Origin: an uncultured Flavobacteriales bacterium
GTDB taxonomy: Bacteria > Bacteroidota > Bacteroidia > Flavobacteriales > Crocinitomicaceae
Assembly: GCA_946480085.1 (NCBI GenBank)
Contig: CAMLHZ010000005.1
Span: forward strand, 164,047 to 228,046
Direction of reading: 5' to 3'
Length of the DNA stretch: 64,000 bases
The translations under genes and the position numbers were made by a program. Positions within the stretch are counted from its first letter, which is position 1. Each line of letters starts with the position of its first letter. The notes beneath the pieces were generated by a model, which saw only the letters and a list, made by a program, of their open reading frames with translations, made no database searches and was not told where the DNA came from. Below, piece by piece: positions 7,578 to 17,500 of this stretch.

Positions 7578-9059
7578 ATGTTTCATTATAAGTTCATAAA
7601 TACTTTTTCTATTGGAAAAATCGTTCTGATTTTATTAGCCAGTGGTTCAATTTCAGCTTTTGCCCAAACCAATGCATGTAACAATAATGCAGGTGGTCAG
7701 CTTCCAGTTAACAACAGTTGTAGTTTTTCATTTTTCGATATTGACCATAATAATGATTATTGGGATGGAGCTGCTGGTTGTGGTGCAACAGATATCGACG
7801 CTACCTGGGGTTGGTTTACAGCTACAACTACTTCTACAACAATTACTTATGACCCGTTAACTGCTGGTTTTAATCCTATTGTCACTATTTTTACCGGAGC
7901 ATGTGCTACAAATATGGCGGCGCTTACCTGTGTTAATGCCGCTGGAAATAACGGAAATGAAACAGTTGTGGTTCCAACTACTGTAGGGACACAGTACCGT
8001 GTTCGCGTTCAGGGTAACGATAACAGTGATTGGTTAGGTGATATTTGTGTGTTTAATACCGTTCCGCTTGCTCCGGGGAGTAACACGACTTGTGCAGCAC
8101 CAAGTCCAATTTGTTCCGGTTCTCCAATTGCGTTTATCGCCAACGAAGGTGGTGCTGATGCAAGTACAATAAATCCTGGAAATGACTATGATTGCTTGTT
8201 TACTTCTCCTAATCCCAGCTGGTATTATCTTGAAATTGATCAGGCTGGAAATCTTGTGATAGATATTACAGCTGGTTCCGATGTCGACTATGAAATCTGG
8301 GGACCATTTGCCAATCTTGCTACTGCAATGGGACAATGTAACACTTATGGTGTTCCGCAAGATTGTAGTTACTCTGCTTCACCAATTGAGCAGGCTGTTG
8401 TGAATGGCGTTGTGTCTGGACAGGTTTATGTTCTATTGGTTACGAATTACGCCAATACAATTCAGACCATTAATATCAATGAAGCCGGGACGAACACCGC
8501 AAGTACAAACTGTGCCATTGTACCCTTGCCAGTTGGTTATTCCCACTGGGATGCTACCCGTGTTGAAGATCAAGTTCATTTGGTTTGGTCAACAGAATTT
8601 GAGCAGAACAATGCAAAGTTCTATGTTCAGCGTTCAGAAACCGGACAGTTATGGGAAACCATTGGTGCTGTAGACGGAGTTGGAACTTCTGATCACGGAG
8701 ACAATTACACTTATATTGATAAAACACCTTTAGAAGGTTTAGGTTTTTACAGACTGATGCAGGTTGATTACGATGGTGCAGCAAGCTATACATCAATTCT
8801 TTCTGTTGCAGGAAGTAAAGAAAACAGCTTAAAGATCTATCCAAACCCTGCCATAAATAGTTTTACAATTAAAACAAACGGTTCAAAGATCGACGAGATC
8901 ATACTTACAAATGTTGTTGGGAAAACATATGCCTTGGATTACACAATGGTTGGAGGAAATATTGTTGTCAACTGTGATAACTTTGCACAAGGAAGCTATA
9001 CAGTAACGGTAGTTTCGAATGGTGAAAGAATGACTGAAAGACTTTCTATCCATAAATAA
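7578..9059 (+). CDS. Type IX cargo protein with PPC-like domains
   Basis: The start is placed at the ATG 7578, which gives a proper signal peptide ending FAQ. The first ~300 mature residues look like two pre-peptidase-C-type beta sandwiches (DATWGWFTATTTSTTITYDP and WYYLEIDQAGNLVIDITAGS), which bind or shield on the surface. A fibronectin-like stretch follows (DQVHLVWSTEFEQNNAKFYV), then a type A sorting domain with IYPNPAINSF, GK-x-Y and a final ERLSIHK. The sorting domain sends it through the type IX system to the cell surface or medium. No catalytic domain is visible. Confidence 0.8.
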   Translation: MFHYKFINTFSIGKIVLILLASGSISAFAQTNACNNNAGGQLPVNNSCSFSFFDIDHNNDYWDGAAGCGATDIDATWGWFTATTTSTTITYDPLTAGFNPIVTIFTGACATNMAALTCVNAAGNNGNETVVVPTTVGTQYRVRVQGNDNSDWLGDICVFNTVPLAPGSNTTCAAPSPICSGSPIAFIANEGGADASTINPGNDYDCLFTSPNPSWYYLEIDQAGNLVIDITAGSDVDYEIWGPFANLATAMGQCNTYGVPQDCSYSASPIEQAVVNGVVSGQVYVLLVTNYANTIQTININEAGTNTASTNCAIVPLPVGYSHWDATRVEDQVHLVWSTEFEQNNAKFYVQRSETGQLWETIGAVDGVGTSDHGDNYTYIDKTPLEGLGFYRLMQVDYDGAASYTSILSVAGSKENSLKIYPNPAINSFTIKTNGSKIDEIILTNVVGKTYALDYTMVGGNIVVNCDNFAQGSYTVTVVSNGERMTERLSIHK

Positions 9060-9079
9060 GTTGTTAGTACTATATCGCA

Positions 9080-9114
9080 AACGCTATTCTGTGCAAGAGT
9101 AGCGTTTTTTTTAT
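9080..9114 (+). terminator. Terminator after cargo gene
   Basis: AACGCTATTC / GAGTAGCGTT stem (9080-9089 and 9097-9106, one G-T pair) followed by a run of T. Confidence 0.8.
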
Positions 9115-9146
9115 TTTCTATTTTAGCATAACATTTAGATTCCACT

Positions 9147-9836
9147 ATGAAACAAATAACCAAACGACTCTTCCAAATTTCAATGGGTCCGGTGAACGTC
9201 TTTGTTATTGAAAGTGATAATGAGTTAACGCTTGTTGATACTGGATTTAAGAACAGCACCGATAAGATTTTTACCGCAATTCAAAAAGCAGGGAAGAAGC
9301 CTGAGCAGATCAAACAAATCATTCTTACACATAGTCATCCTGATCATAGTGGAAGCGCGGCCGATATCAAGAATAGGTTGAACATTCCAATTTATCTGCA
9401 TGAAGCTGATGCCGAGTTGTTGGAACAAGGAATTGGTGGACGTTTGCCACATGAAGTTTCACCTGGATTGATGAATAAAATTCTATTCAATCTTTTCATT
9501 AAAAATAGTCCGAACAAAACCGATGCGGTTGAGGTTGATGTAAAATTGAAAGAAGACGATTTTATACCCATTGCAGGTGGAATTAGGGTTATTCATACAC
9601 CTGGTCACAGCAAAGGACACGTTGCCTTATTACTTGAAAGTGAAGGTGCTTTGATTGCAGGTGATTTGTGTGCGAATATGCTGGGATTGGATTTCAGTAC
9701 TGTTTATGAGAGTAGAGAGGAAGGTTTGAAAAGCATTCTTAAAGCCGCTGCATTCAGTTTCGATAAAGCCGTTTTTGGTCATGGAAAACCCTTAATGATG
9801 AATGCTAACAAGCGAATCATGAAAAAGTTTGGGTAA
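9147..9836 (+). CDS. Metallo-beta-lactamase-fold hydrolase
   Basis: The family metal motif H-x-H-x-D-H is intact in ILTHSHPDHSGSA (about residues 60-72), with the third-site histidine in IHTPGHSKGH (~149-158) and the bridging aspartate in LIAGDLC (~170-176); the late histidine in FGHGKP completes the set. The 229-residue cytoplasmic protein is a glyoxalase-II-like generic member, probably a hydrolase of thioester, lactone or phosphoester substrates; the substrate cannot be told. It stands alone after a terminator. Confidence 0.88.
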   Translation: MKQITKRLFQISMGPVNVFVIESDNELTLVDTGFKNSTDKIFTAIQKAGKKPEQIKQIILTHSHPDHSGSAADIKNRLNIPIYLHEADAELLEQGIGGRLPHEVSPGLMNKILFNLFIKNSPNKTDAVEVDVKLKEDDFIPIAGGIRVIHTPGHSKGHVALLLESEGALIAGDLCANMLGLDFSTVYESREEGLKSILKAAAFSFDKAVFGHGKPLMMNANKRIMKKFG

Positions 9837-9886
9837 ACAGGTGTTAACCCGACCAGACGGTTCAAAAGCATACGTTCATTATAGAA

Positions 9887-10063
9887 ATGGGTGTTATTAT
9901 GAATCTACAGAAGGAGAAGTTAGGCAAAACATATTCTTGTGAGTTACCCATTGAGCAGTTTATTGGAACAACAAGTCAAGATCTTTTTAAAAAAGTTTAC
10001 TTCGACAAAAACGTATTGTATGTAAATCAGTTTTTTCGAATCTACGAAAACAATTTCCTTTAA
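9887..10063 (+). CDS. Small ORF or gene remnant, 58 aa
   Basis: An ATG frame reads MGVIMNLQKEKLGKTYSCEL and continues to VYFDKNVLYVNQFFRIYENNFL. Just upstream, another frame (9850-9942) reads PDGSKAYVHYRNGCYYESTE before a stop, so the two together could be one frameshifted relic. No family recognised; it ends 7 bp from the end of the convergent TonB receptor gene. Confidence 0.3.
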   Translation: MGVIMNLQKEKLGKTYSCELPIEQFIGTTSQDLFKKVYFDKNVLYVNQFFRIYENNFL

Positions 10064-10069
10064 ATGTGT

Positions 10070-12487
10070 TTAAAACGTGTTCAGTCGAAGCGTGAAAATG
10101 AAATTTCTTCCCGGTGCACTGATGTTCGACGCAAAGGTTCTATAATTCTGATTCAAGATGTTTTCACATGCCGCTTGTGCCGACAATTTTGAGGTGAATT
10201 GATAACTGATTCTTAAGTTGTAGGTTATCCAACCCGGCATTCCATCCGCAGTGGCATAAGCCAAATTATCTTCACCACTATCCGAATAATCGGCTAATTT
10301 TTTCCAACCGGAGTACTGACTGAACAATTCTGTTTGGAGTTTTTTCCAGGTAAACTGAAGTGATGTTTTTCCGTAGACAGGCGGAATGTGATCCAGTGGT
10401 TTTTCTTGTTCATCAACATAAATGCGACCGTATGTATAGTTAATGGAGGAACCGATAATCCAATGTTCGAGGAATTGTGCTTTAATGTTTCCTTCTGCAC
10501 CGTAAACAATACCATAATTCGCATTTTGTGCAGCGTAAACATCCACATAATTGTCGTTGTAATAAGCAATGTCTGAACCGTTCAAGGTAGAAGGCAAAAC
10601 AGCAATCACATTTTCTATTCTGGAATAATACCCAATAGCCGATACCTGAATGTTATCCTTGTAGCGGTAGCTCAGCCCCAATTCGCCGGTGTAAACGGTT
10701 TCAGGCTTTAAGTTGGCGTTGGGAACAACCAGTTTTCCGGGCGTACTGCCTGTTTCAACCACAGATTCAAATACTTTTGCCAAATCGTCTACATTCGGAG
10801 CTCTAAAACCAGTTGAACCGTTTAGTGAAACCCGAAAACGTTTCGTTGGTTGAAATATCATTCCCAGATTTCCATTTAAAGCACTGTTACTTTGGTTGGC
10901 ATCACTGTAAGGGAAGTCGTAGAATGTTCTATCGATGAATTTGGCTTTTAGCTGAACATAATTGGCGCGAATTCCACCAGTTACAATGAATTTTTCGGAG
11001 AACTCAATGGCATCGGTTAAGTAAACTGCTGCGGTTGACATGGAAGAACCTCCATCCGGATAGCGTGTATCCAAACCGCTTGTGGTATCCGCTTCAATGT
11101 TTTCTTTCACTGCCGTTGATTGCACATCATCGTATTTGGCAAATACCCCGTATCTAATCTCATGTTTTCCTATCCTTTTCTCCAAATCAAACAAGAAGGT
11201 ACTCACCATTACTTTTTCATTTCTATGGTTTAAAAAAGCGGATTTAAATGCTCTGTCGTGACGACTTTCTTCAATCCATTGCTGAGAAACATTCAATTTC
11301 AATTGATCGTAGAACTTACTTTTTTTGTTCACAGAGAGTTCATAGCTGATTAAAGCTCTGGTTTGTGGCCCATAGTACCATTCTGAAAAACGAGGAAGTC
11401 CATTTTTGGTTTGTGTCAGCCTGTCGTATCTGGGAACGTCACTGGAATTGGAAAACTGCAAATTCAGCGTATGCACAATGTTGTTGTTTTGCTTGAACGC
11501 TATTTTTTGGAGGAGGTCGTACTGGCTGTATGCTGATCCTATTTGTTTATTCTTATCTGGATTATTGACCATGGAATCCATGCCATTGATGCGCTCCACA
11601 TAAAAAGTTCTTTCTCCAAAATCGGGATACTTGCTGCTTCTTACGCTTCCTTGTGTCAAGTCGCCAAAATTGGAATAGGTGAAACTAGTGAACGAAGACC
11701 AGCGTTTCCAGCCAAGGTTCAAAGAAGTGTGTCCTGAGTAACCGTTTGCCGCGGAAAAATATCTGGCGTAAGAATTCGTTTTCACCAGTATTGTATCTGA
11801 TTCCGAAAACTGGGGTTTGATGGTATGGAAGTGCATGACACCTCCAAGTGCATCCGATCCGTAAACCACCGAACCTGGACCAAAAACGATTTCTACACTT
11901 TCTAACGAAGCGGGATCGATTGTTAAGACGTTTTGCAGATGTCCACCTCTGTAAATGGCGTTATTCAATGGAATCCCATCAACCACAAGCAATACTTTAT
12001 TGGTCTCGAAACCTCTGATTACTGGAGAACCGCCACCCAATTGAGATTTTTGTACGAAAACAGAACCGTTCGAAGCCAACACATCGGCGCTATTGCTTTG
12101 GTTCATACGCTGCAACTCAGAGCTGCGAATGGTTTCAATGCGTTTGGGTACGTCCGATTTCTTTTCTAAAAACCGACTCGATGAAACCGTAACTTCATCC
12201 AAATCAATCGATTTTTCAAGTAAACGAACAGCTGTCAATTCACGATTCGTGATCTGAATAGTCAAGCTCAAGTAATTGGGGTGTTCAATCAAAACATCAG
12301 CCGGAATTGCGATTCCGCTTAAATCAATTGTCCCCGCAGCATTGGAGGTATAGGTCCTTTCGTTATGCACAACACTGATGTTAGAAATGGGCTGATTGGT
12401 ATAATCATCAACAATTTGGAGTTTTTGTGCATGTGCTAAAGCTGATAAGCAAGCCATAGCAGCGAGGAGGATAATGGTTTTCATCAT
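10070..12487 (-). CDS. TonB-dependent outer-membrane receptor
   Basis: The 805-residue protein has a signal peptide (to about residue 20), a short carboxypeptidase-regulatory-like beta domain (22-90), a plug starting IDLDEVTVSSSR at 94, and GGGSPVIRGFETNKVLLVVD, LESVEIVFGPGSVVYGSDAL, the standard plug signature at 151-214. The remainder is the 22-strand barrel, ending in a C-terminal aromatic (RLNTF). The plug resembles BtuB, heme and siderophore receptors. The substrate is unclear: no cobalamin riboswitch or heme operon is near. It diverges from the TauE gene. Confidence 0.9.
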   Translation of the reverse strand: MMKTIILLAAMACLSALAHAQKLQIVDDYTNQPISNISVVHNERTYTSNAAGTIDLSGIAIPADVLIEHPNYLSLTIQITNRELTAVRLLEKSIDLDEVTVSSSRFLEKKSDVPKRIETIRSSELQRMNQSNSADVLASNGSVFVQKSQLGGGSPVIRGFETNKVLLVVDGIPLNNAIYRGGHLQNVLTIDPASLESVEIVFGPGSVVYGSDALGGVMHFHTIKPQFSESDTILVKTNSYARYFSAANGYSGHTSLNLGWKRWSSFTSFTYSNFGDLTQGSVRSSKYPDFGERTFYVERINGMDSMVNNPDKNKQIGSAYSQYDLLQKIAFKQNNNIVHTLNLQFSNSSDVPRYDRLTQTKNGLPRFSEWYYGPQTRALISYELSVNKKSKFYDQLKLNVSQQWIEESRHDRAFKSAFLNHRNEKVMVSTFLFDLEKRIGKHEIRYGVFAKYDDVQSTAVKENIEADTTSGLDTRYPDGGSSMSTAAVYLTDAIEFSEKFIVTGGIRANYVQLKAKFIDRTFYDFPYSDANQSNSALNGNLGMIFQPTKRFRVSLNGSTGFRAPNVDDLAKVFESVVETGSTPGKLVVPNANLKPETVYTGELGLSYRYKDNIQVSAIGYYSRIENVIAVLPSTLNGSDIAYYNDNYVDVYAAQNANYGIVYGAEGNIKAQFLEHWIIGSSINYTYGRIYVDEQEKPLDHIPPVYGKTSLQFTWKKLQTELFSQYSGWKKLADYSDSGEDNLAYATADGMPGWITYNLRISYQFTSKLSAQAACENILNQNYRTFASNISAPGRNFIFTLRLNTF

Positions 12488-12754
12488 AAGTGTAGAAATG
12501 GAAATAAGAAGTTTACAATGGAACTACGAAGTAATCTATTTTTTTAACGAATTGCGTTAGATGTCCAATGCAACTTTGTTGGCATTCATGAATTCCCACC
12601 AAAAACAAGACGGTTTAGTGAAGCACTCGCTGGAATCAAAGCGCAACACATGACTTGTCTTTATCTGCCCGTTTTTATGCTCTTCTTTTTGAAGAATAAG
12701 TACATTTGGATCAGCTTTCGAAGAAACAGTTTGAACAACATATAATCAGCAGTT

Positions 12755-13534
12755 ATGTTAGCAGAGTACATTACCATTTGCTTTTTTTCATTACTGGGTT
12801 CTGGATTAACCTTTTTTTCTGGCTTTGGATTGGGAACCATTCTGGTTCCCGTTTTTGCCTTCTTTTTTCCACTGGAATTGGCCATTTCATTGACAGCTAT
12901 CGTACACTTTCTAAACAATGTATTCAAGTTGTTTCTGGTTGGGAAAAACGCCAATAGAACCATTGTTATCAAGTTTGGGCTTCCTGCAATTGCATTCGCT
13001 TTTATTGGTGCTTACGTGTTGCACCTTATGTCGGATCTGAATCCAGTGCTGGATTATTCCGTTTTAGGTATAAGCGCAAATGTCACTGTTCCCAAACTCA
13101 TTGTGGGCGTTTTACTTGGTTTCTTCGCGCTTTTTGATTTGGTGCCAAAGCTGTCAAAACTACAGTTTAACGAAAAGTACATTCCGCTTGGCGGCGTCTT
13201 GAGTGGCTTTTTTGGCGGATTATCTGGTAATCAGGGGGCATTAAGATCTGCCTTCCTTATTCGTTCCAATTTATCAAAAGAGCAGTTTATCGCAACGGGT
13301 GTGGTCATCGCCGTGTTAATCGACATTTCGCGATTGGGTGTTTACTCCTCGGACCTTGCAAAGCAGCACCATCAACTGGATTATTTGCTCTTGACCATTG
13401 CAGTCTTATCAGCGTTCACGGGAGCTTTTTTAGGAAATAAACTCTTAAAGAAAGTCACTGTAAAATTCATTCAATACTTCGTTGCGATCATGCTTCTACT
13501 GTTTTCGCTGTTGTTAATAGTGGGAATTGCCTAG
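12755..13534 (+). CDS. TauE/SafE-family membrane permease
   Basis: About eight membrane segments in 259 residues, with the two halves each opening with the family signature: FFSGFGLGTILVPVF in the first and SGFFGGLSGNQGALRSAFLI in the second. Members export or import sulfite, sulfoacetate or related organosulfur anions across the inner membrane. No sulfur gene is adjacent, so the substrate is inferred only from the family. The strongly hydrophobic frame on this strand and the signature leave no doubt over an antisense frame in the same DNA. Confidence 0.85.
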   Translation: MLAEYITICFFSLLGSGLTFFSGFGLGTILVPVFAFFFPLELAISLTAIVHFLNNVFKLFLVGKNANRTIVIKFGLPAIAFAFIGAYVLHLMSDLNPVLDYSVLGISANVTVPKLIVGVLLGFFALFDLVPKLSKLQFNEKYIPLGGVLSGFFGGLSGNQGALRSAFLIRSNLSKEQFIATGVVIAVLIDISRLGVYSSDLAKQHHQLDYLLLTIAVLSAFTGAFLGNKLLKKVTVKFIQYFVAIMLLLFSLLLIVGIA

Positions 13535-14012
13535 TAAAATAACGAAGAGGCGGGAGCGCAGTAGTGCCTGGATCTAACAAGAAAGCTCTTTTTGAAGATG
13601 GTGGAGAAAAATAATTCAATCCATGGAATGAACCAAAATTCACCCAATTATATGATTCCTATATCGATTTAGTTATAATCAATATCACGATAATTCTATG
13701 GAATTGTCCTAATCCGGATTGTTGAAGAGGTGTGAGCTACATTCCTTTCTCTAGTGGTAAGATATTAAACAAGTGTTTGCATGCAGGCTTTTTTGTTGAA
13801 TGGAGAGGCTCTGCGTGAAAAGTGGCCAAAGAATCGGTGGTTTTCAGTTTTAAACAAAATTTAAGGTAATGTTGGAAATACAACATTTGGAACAGTTTGA
13901 AGACGAATGTTCATTTTTTAAAACCACAATAGAAGTTTGTTAACTTTCAGAATTGAAAATGTTTTTTTGACATTTTTAGAAGAGTGGACCATAAACAGTA
14001 AAACCAAAAAGT
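13535..14012. other. 478-bp intergenic region
   Basis: No convincing gene, RNA or repeat seen. A short frame near 13550-13611 (ending ALFEDGGEK before TAA) has no start of note. Confidence 0.3.
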
Positions 14013-14537
14013 ATGAACGGCAAAAGGCACATAGGAATTGTACTTACATTCCTTGTTTTGATTTGTATGAATTTTACCACGCTGGCACAGGGATCGGTAA
14101 AAAAATACAAGCACAGAGAATTTCGAAAAAAACCGATTTGGATTGAAATGATGAATGATCCGAATGCGAACTATTACCAGACCATTGAAGCATTCAGATT
14201 GTTTTGGAAAGACCGAATTTTACCCGAAGAACCATTTGAAAATCACGAGTTGGATACCTTTGAACGAGAAGTGGGATTAGAGCAGGAAGACGAATCGGAG
14301 GAAGAGCGCAAGCGCGAACATGAACGAAAAGAAAAAAAGAGAAAGCGAAAAGGAAAACCAAACGAAACCATGCTTTACGCTTCTGAAGTGCGTGCATTCA
14401 AAGCTTGGATAAAAGCCGTAAAGCCTTGGGTGCGTGAAGATGGTAGTATTGTTTCTGAAGAAGAACAACAACGAATCATTGACGCTCAGAAAGAAGAGTT
14501 GAAAAAACTGGAAGAACTCAATACGCCTAAAAAGTAA
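14013..14537 (+). CDS. Secreted charged hypothetical protein, 174 aa
   Basis: Signal peptide of about 26 residues ending TTLAQ, then a basic segment, a region W-F-rich around 65, and a very charged helix at about 90-115 with long Glu/Arg/Lys runs (EEERKREHERKEKKRKRKGK). The C-terminus is a Glu/Lys helix. Not recognised. It lies 6 bp before the 1253-residue cargo gene, so co-expression and possibly shared function on the cell surface are likely. Confidence 0.6.
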   Translation: MNGKRHIGIVLTFLVLICMNFTTLAQGSVKKYKHREFRKKPIWIEMMNDPNANYYQTIEAFRLFWKDRILPEEPFENHELDTFEREVGLEQEDESEEERKREHERKEKKRKRKGKPNETMLYASEVRAFKAWIKAVKPWVREDGSIVSEEEQQRIIDAQKEELKKLEELNTPKK

Positions 14538-14543
14538 TCTCCG

Positions 14544-17500
14544 ATGAAAAATATACTCCTTATAACACTATCGCTGCTAAGCCTTTGCTCTTATGCGCAG
14601 CTTGCCAACTGGACACCTGTTCCAGGTGGAACCGACTTTCCAACAAACAACTCCGGACAAATTCACGGCTTTTGTCGCATTAGTCAGATGAAATTTCATG
14701 CTTCCGATACCAATAAATACTACGCTGTTACAGGTGAAGGTGGATTGTTCTTATCTACAGATCAAGGTGCCAATTGGACTGTGGCTCCTGGAACGGATGT
14801 TCTTACGAATAACTGTGCATCCATCTGTGTTGATTACACAAACGACCAACACCTCCTTTTAGGGACAGGTGATGCCAATTACTATTCGAACAGTTCAGCT
14901 GGATTGATGAAATCAAACAACGGTGGTGGCTCATTCAGCAGTACCAGTTTAACCAATTGCCTGGTTATTGAGATTCTTCAGAATTCCACCAACTCTATGG
15001 AATACCTTGCTGCTACCAACAAAGGGATTTACAAATCTACCAACGGTGGAGACAATTGGACAGTAGTAACAGGAACCAATATTCCTTTTTCAGATATGAA
15101 GGTCAACACCGCTGCTGGTTCTCAAATTGTGTATGCTTGTACTCAGGAAAATGTACCACGCTTTTACCGTTCAACCAACTTCGGAACTTCTTGGACACAA
15201 ATTACCAGTGGAGTGATCGCTTCAGCTGCAAATATTCAATCAGGTTCCCGCATTGGTGTTACAGCTGCCAATCCAAATATTGTTTATTTATCGGTTGTTG
15301 GTGGCGGTGGAATTATTCTAAGATCTACAGATGGTGGCTTGAATTTCAGTACGCAAAAGGCGGAGGGAAGTCCTTACATTACTTTTTACGACGACGATGT
15401 GACCGAAGGAGGTCAGGGAAATTACAATCATGCCATTACCGTAGACCCGGTTGATCCAGCTAAGCTCTGGCTTCAGGCACACTGTACCTGGTATTCAACC
15501 AATAGCGGAGTTACTTGGACTTTGCTTACGCACTGGTGGGAAAAATGCCATACCGATATGCATCAAATTCAGCAAGCTCCATTCAATCGCAACAAATTGT
15601 ACAGTATGAATGACGGTGGTGTTTGGTTGAGTACCGACGGTGGAAATACCTGGACACCCAAAAGCGATGGACTTTATGCCTATGAAATTGGGAACAAGTG
15701 CGGTATTGGTAGCCAAATTGATAAAAACTTTATTTCTATCGGAACACAAGATAACGGACGTGTTATTTCAAATGCCAATGGTTGGTTTACAACAGGAGGT
15801 GGAGATGATTATGCTAAGCGTCAATGTGACTACAATGGAAACATTTATTTTGATGGAATAGAACGCCAACTGAATCAAACAGGTGCTATGGTAGAATACG
15901 GACTTCCAACAACCAACTGGAATGCCTTCGGATTCAACCGAACAAATGTGGATTTGGCGTTTGTTGGAGTAACAGATGTGTATCGTACCACGAACTTGAC
16001 AGCTGGAACACCAACTTGGACACAGATTTCGAGCTTCAATCAAACAATTGTGGACATCCATAGCAGCATTGCCGATCCAAATCGTTTGTACGTCTTGGTA
16101 TCGAATGGCGACTTGTATGTGTCTACAAATGCCTTGTCGGCAACACCAACGTTCGTGCAGCGCATTCTTCCGGGGTCTGCCAGTTCACTTGGAAGTGTAG
16201 CAGCTATTCCGAATAACGCGGACATCGTTCATGTAGCAGAAAACAATGCGGTTTATCGATCTGCAGATGGAGGTGTAAACTGGACGAACGTAACGTACAA
16301 CCTTCCGAACGTGAACCATAGAAGAATTTTGGCTGAACAGTTCGGAGGTACGCAAGAGCTCGTGTTCATTGCTACCAACAACGCCGTTTATTACAAAAAA
16401 GCTGGAGCTACTACTTGGACAAATTACAGTACCAACCTTCCAGGAAGAAAGGCGCCAACCGAGTTTTCGATGTATGACGATGGAACCAATCAGTCGAGAA
16501 TTCGATACGCCAGTTTTGGTAGAGCAATATGGGAAAGCGGATTCGATAACCTGCGTCCGTTTAGCGCACATATCGTTGTTGGTGATAGTGTAATGGACTG
16601 TGATAATTCAGCTGTACTTTACACCCAAGGTTGTGTTGGTGCCATTAATACGCCCATTTCGTATGCTTGGACCTTTACTGGAGGAACACCTTCAACATCA
16701 ACCGCAGCAAGTCAAAGTGTTACTTATCCGAGCACAGGAACCTACACTGTGACACTCACTGCTACCGATGCATTAAACAATACCTCCACAAAAACAATTT
16801 CTGTTTATGTTCAAGTGAACACGCAACTTGCATTGCCGTTGACTGAAGGATTTGTAGCAACCGCTTTTCCTCCATTGGGTTGGAGTCAAGTAAACATTGA
16901 ACATGTTTCTGAGCTTTGGGAGCGCAATTCATCCGTTGGATCACAAGGGTCAACACAATCGATGATGTACCGGAACTATGACTTTTACAACGGAGATCGA
17001 GATGAAATGAGAAGTAGCGGATACGATTTTACCGGTATTTCTAGTGCAACTTTGACATTCGATGTGGCGCATAGAAGGTATTCTGGAGCAAATGTCGACT
17101 CATTGGCAGTTTTGGTTTCAACAGATTGTGGAGCGACATTTACTACGGTTTACTTCAAATGGGGGAATACGCTATCCACAGTTACAGGTGATTTTACACC
17201 ATCTGCTTTTATTCCAACACCGTCACAATGGCGAACTGAAACCATTGATTTGAGTCCTTATATCGGTAATCCGAATGTGTTATTCAGTTTCCAAAATAGA
17301 GGAAATTACGGACAACACATCTACATTGATAACATTAACTTGACGGGCGTAATTGCAACAGCCGGACCTAATTTTGGTGCAGCGCCTGCCACCGTGTGTA
17401 CAGGACAAACAGTAACGGTAACCGACGCGTCTACTGGAGCTACTTCATGGAACTGGGATTTTGGGCCTGGAGCTACGCCAGCAACGGCAACAGGTGTTGG

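Noticed and set aside
12488..12754. Riboswitch upstream of the TonB receptor
   Set aside because: No cobalamin, TPP or other riboswitch core was visible in this gap on either strand.
12661..12972. Minus-strand frame of 103 aa opposite the TauE gene
   Set aside because: The plus-strand frame has a full TauE signature; the minus frame has no domain and a Lys-rich low-complexity middle.
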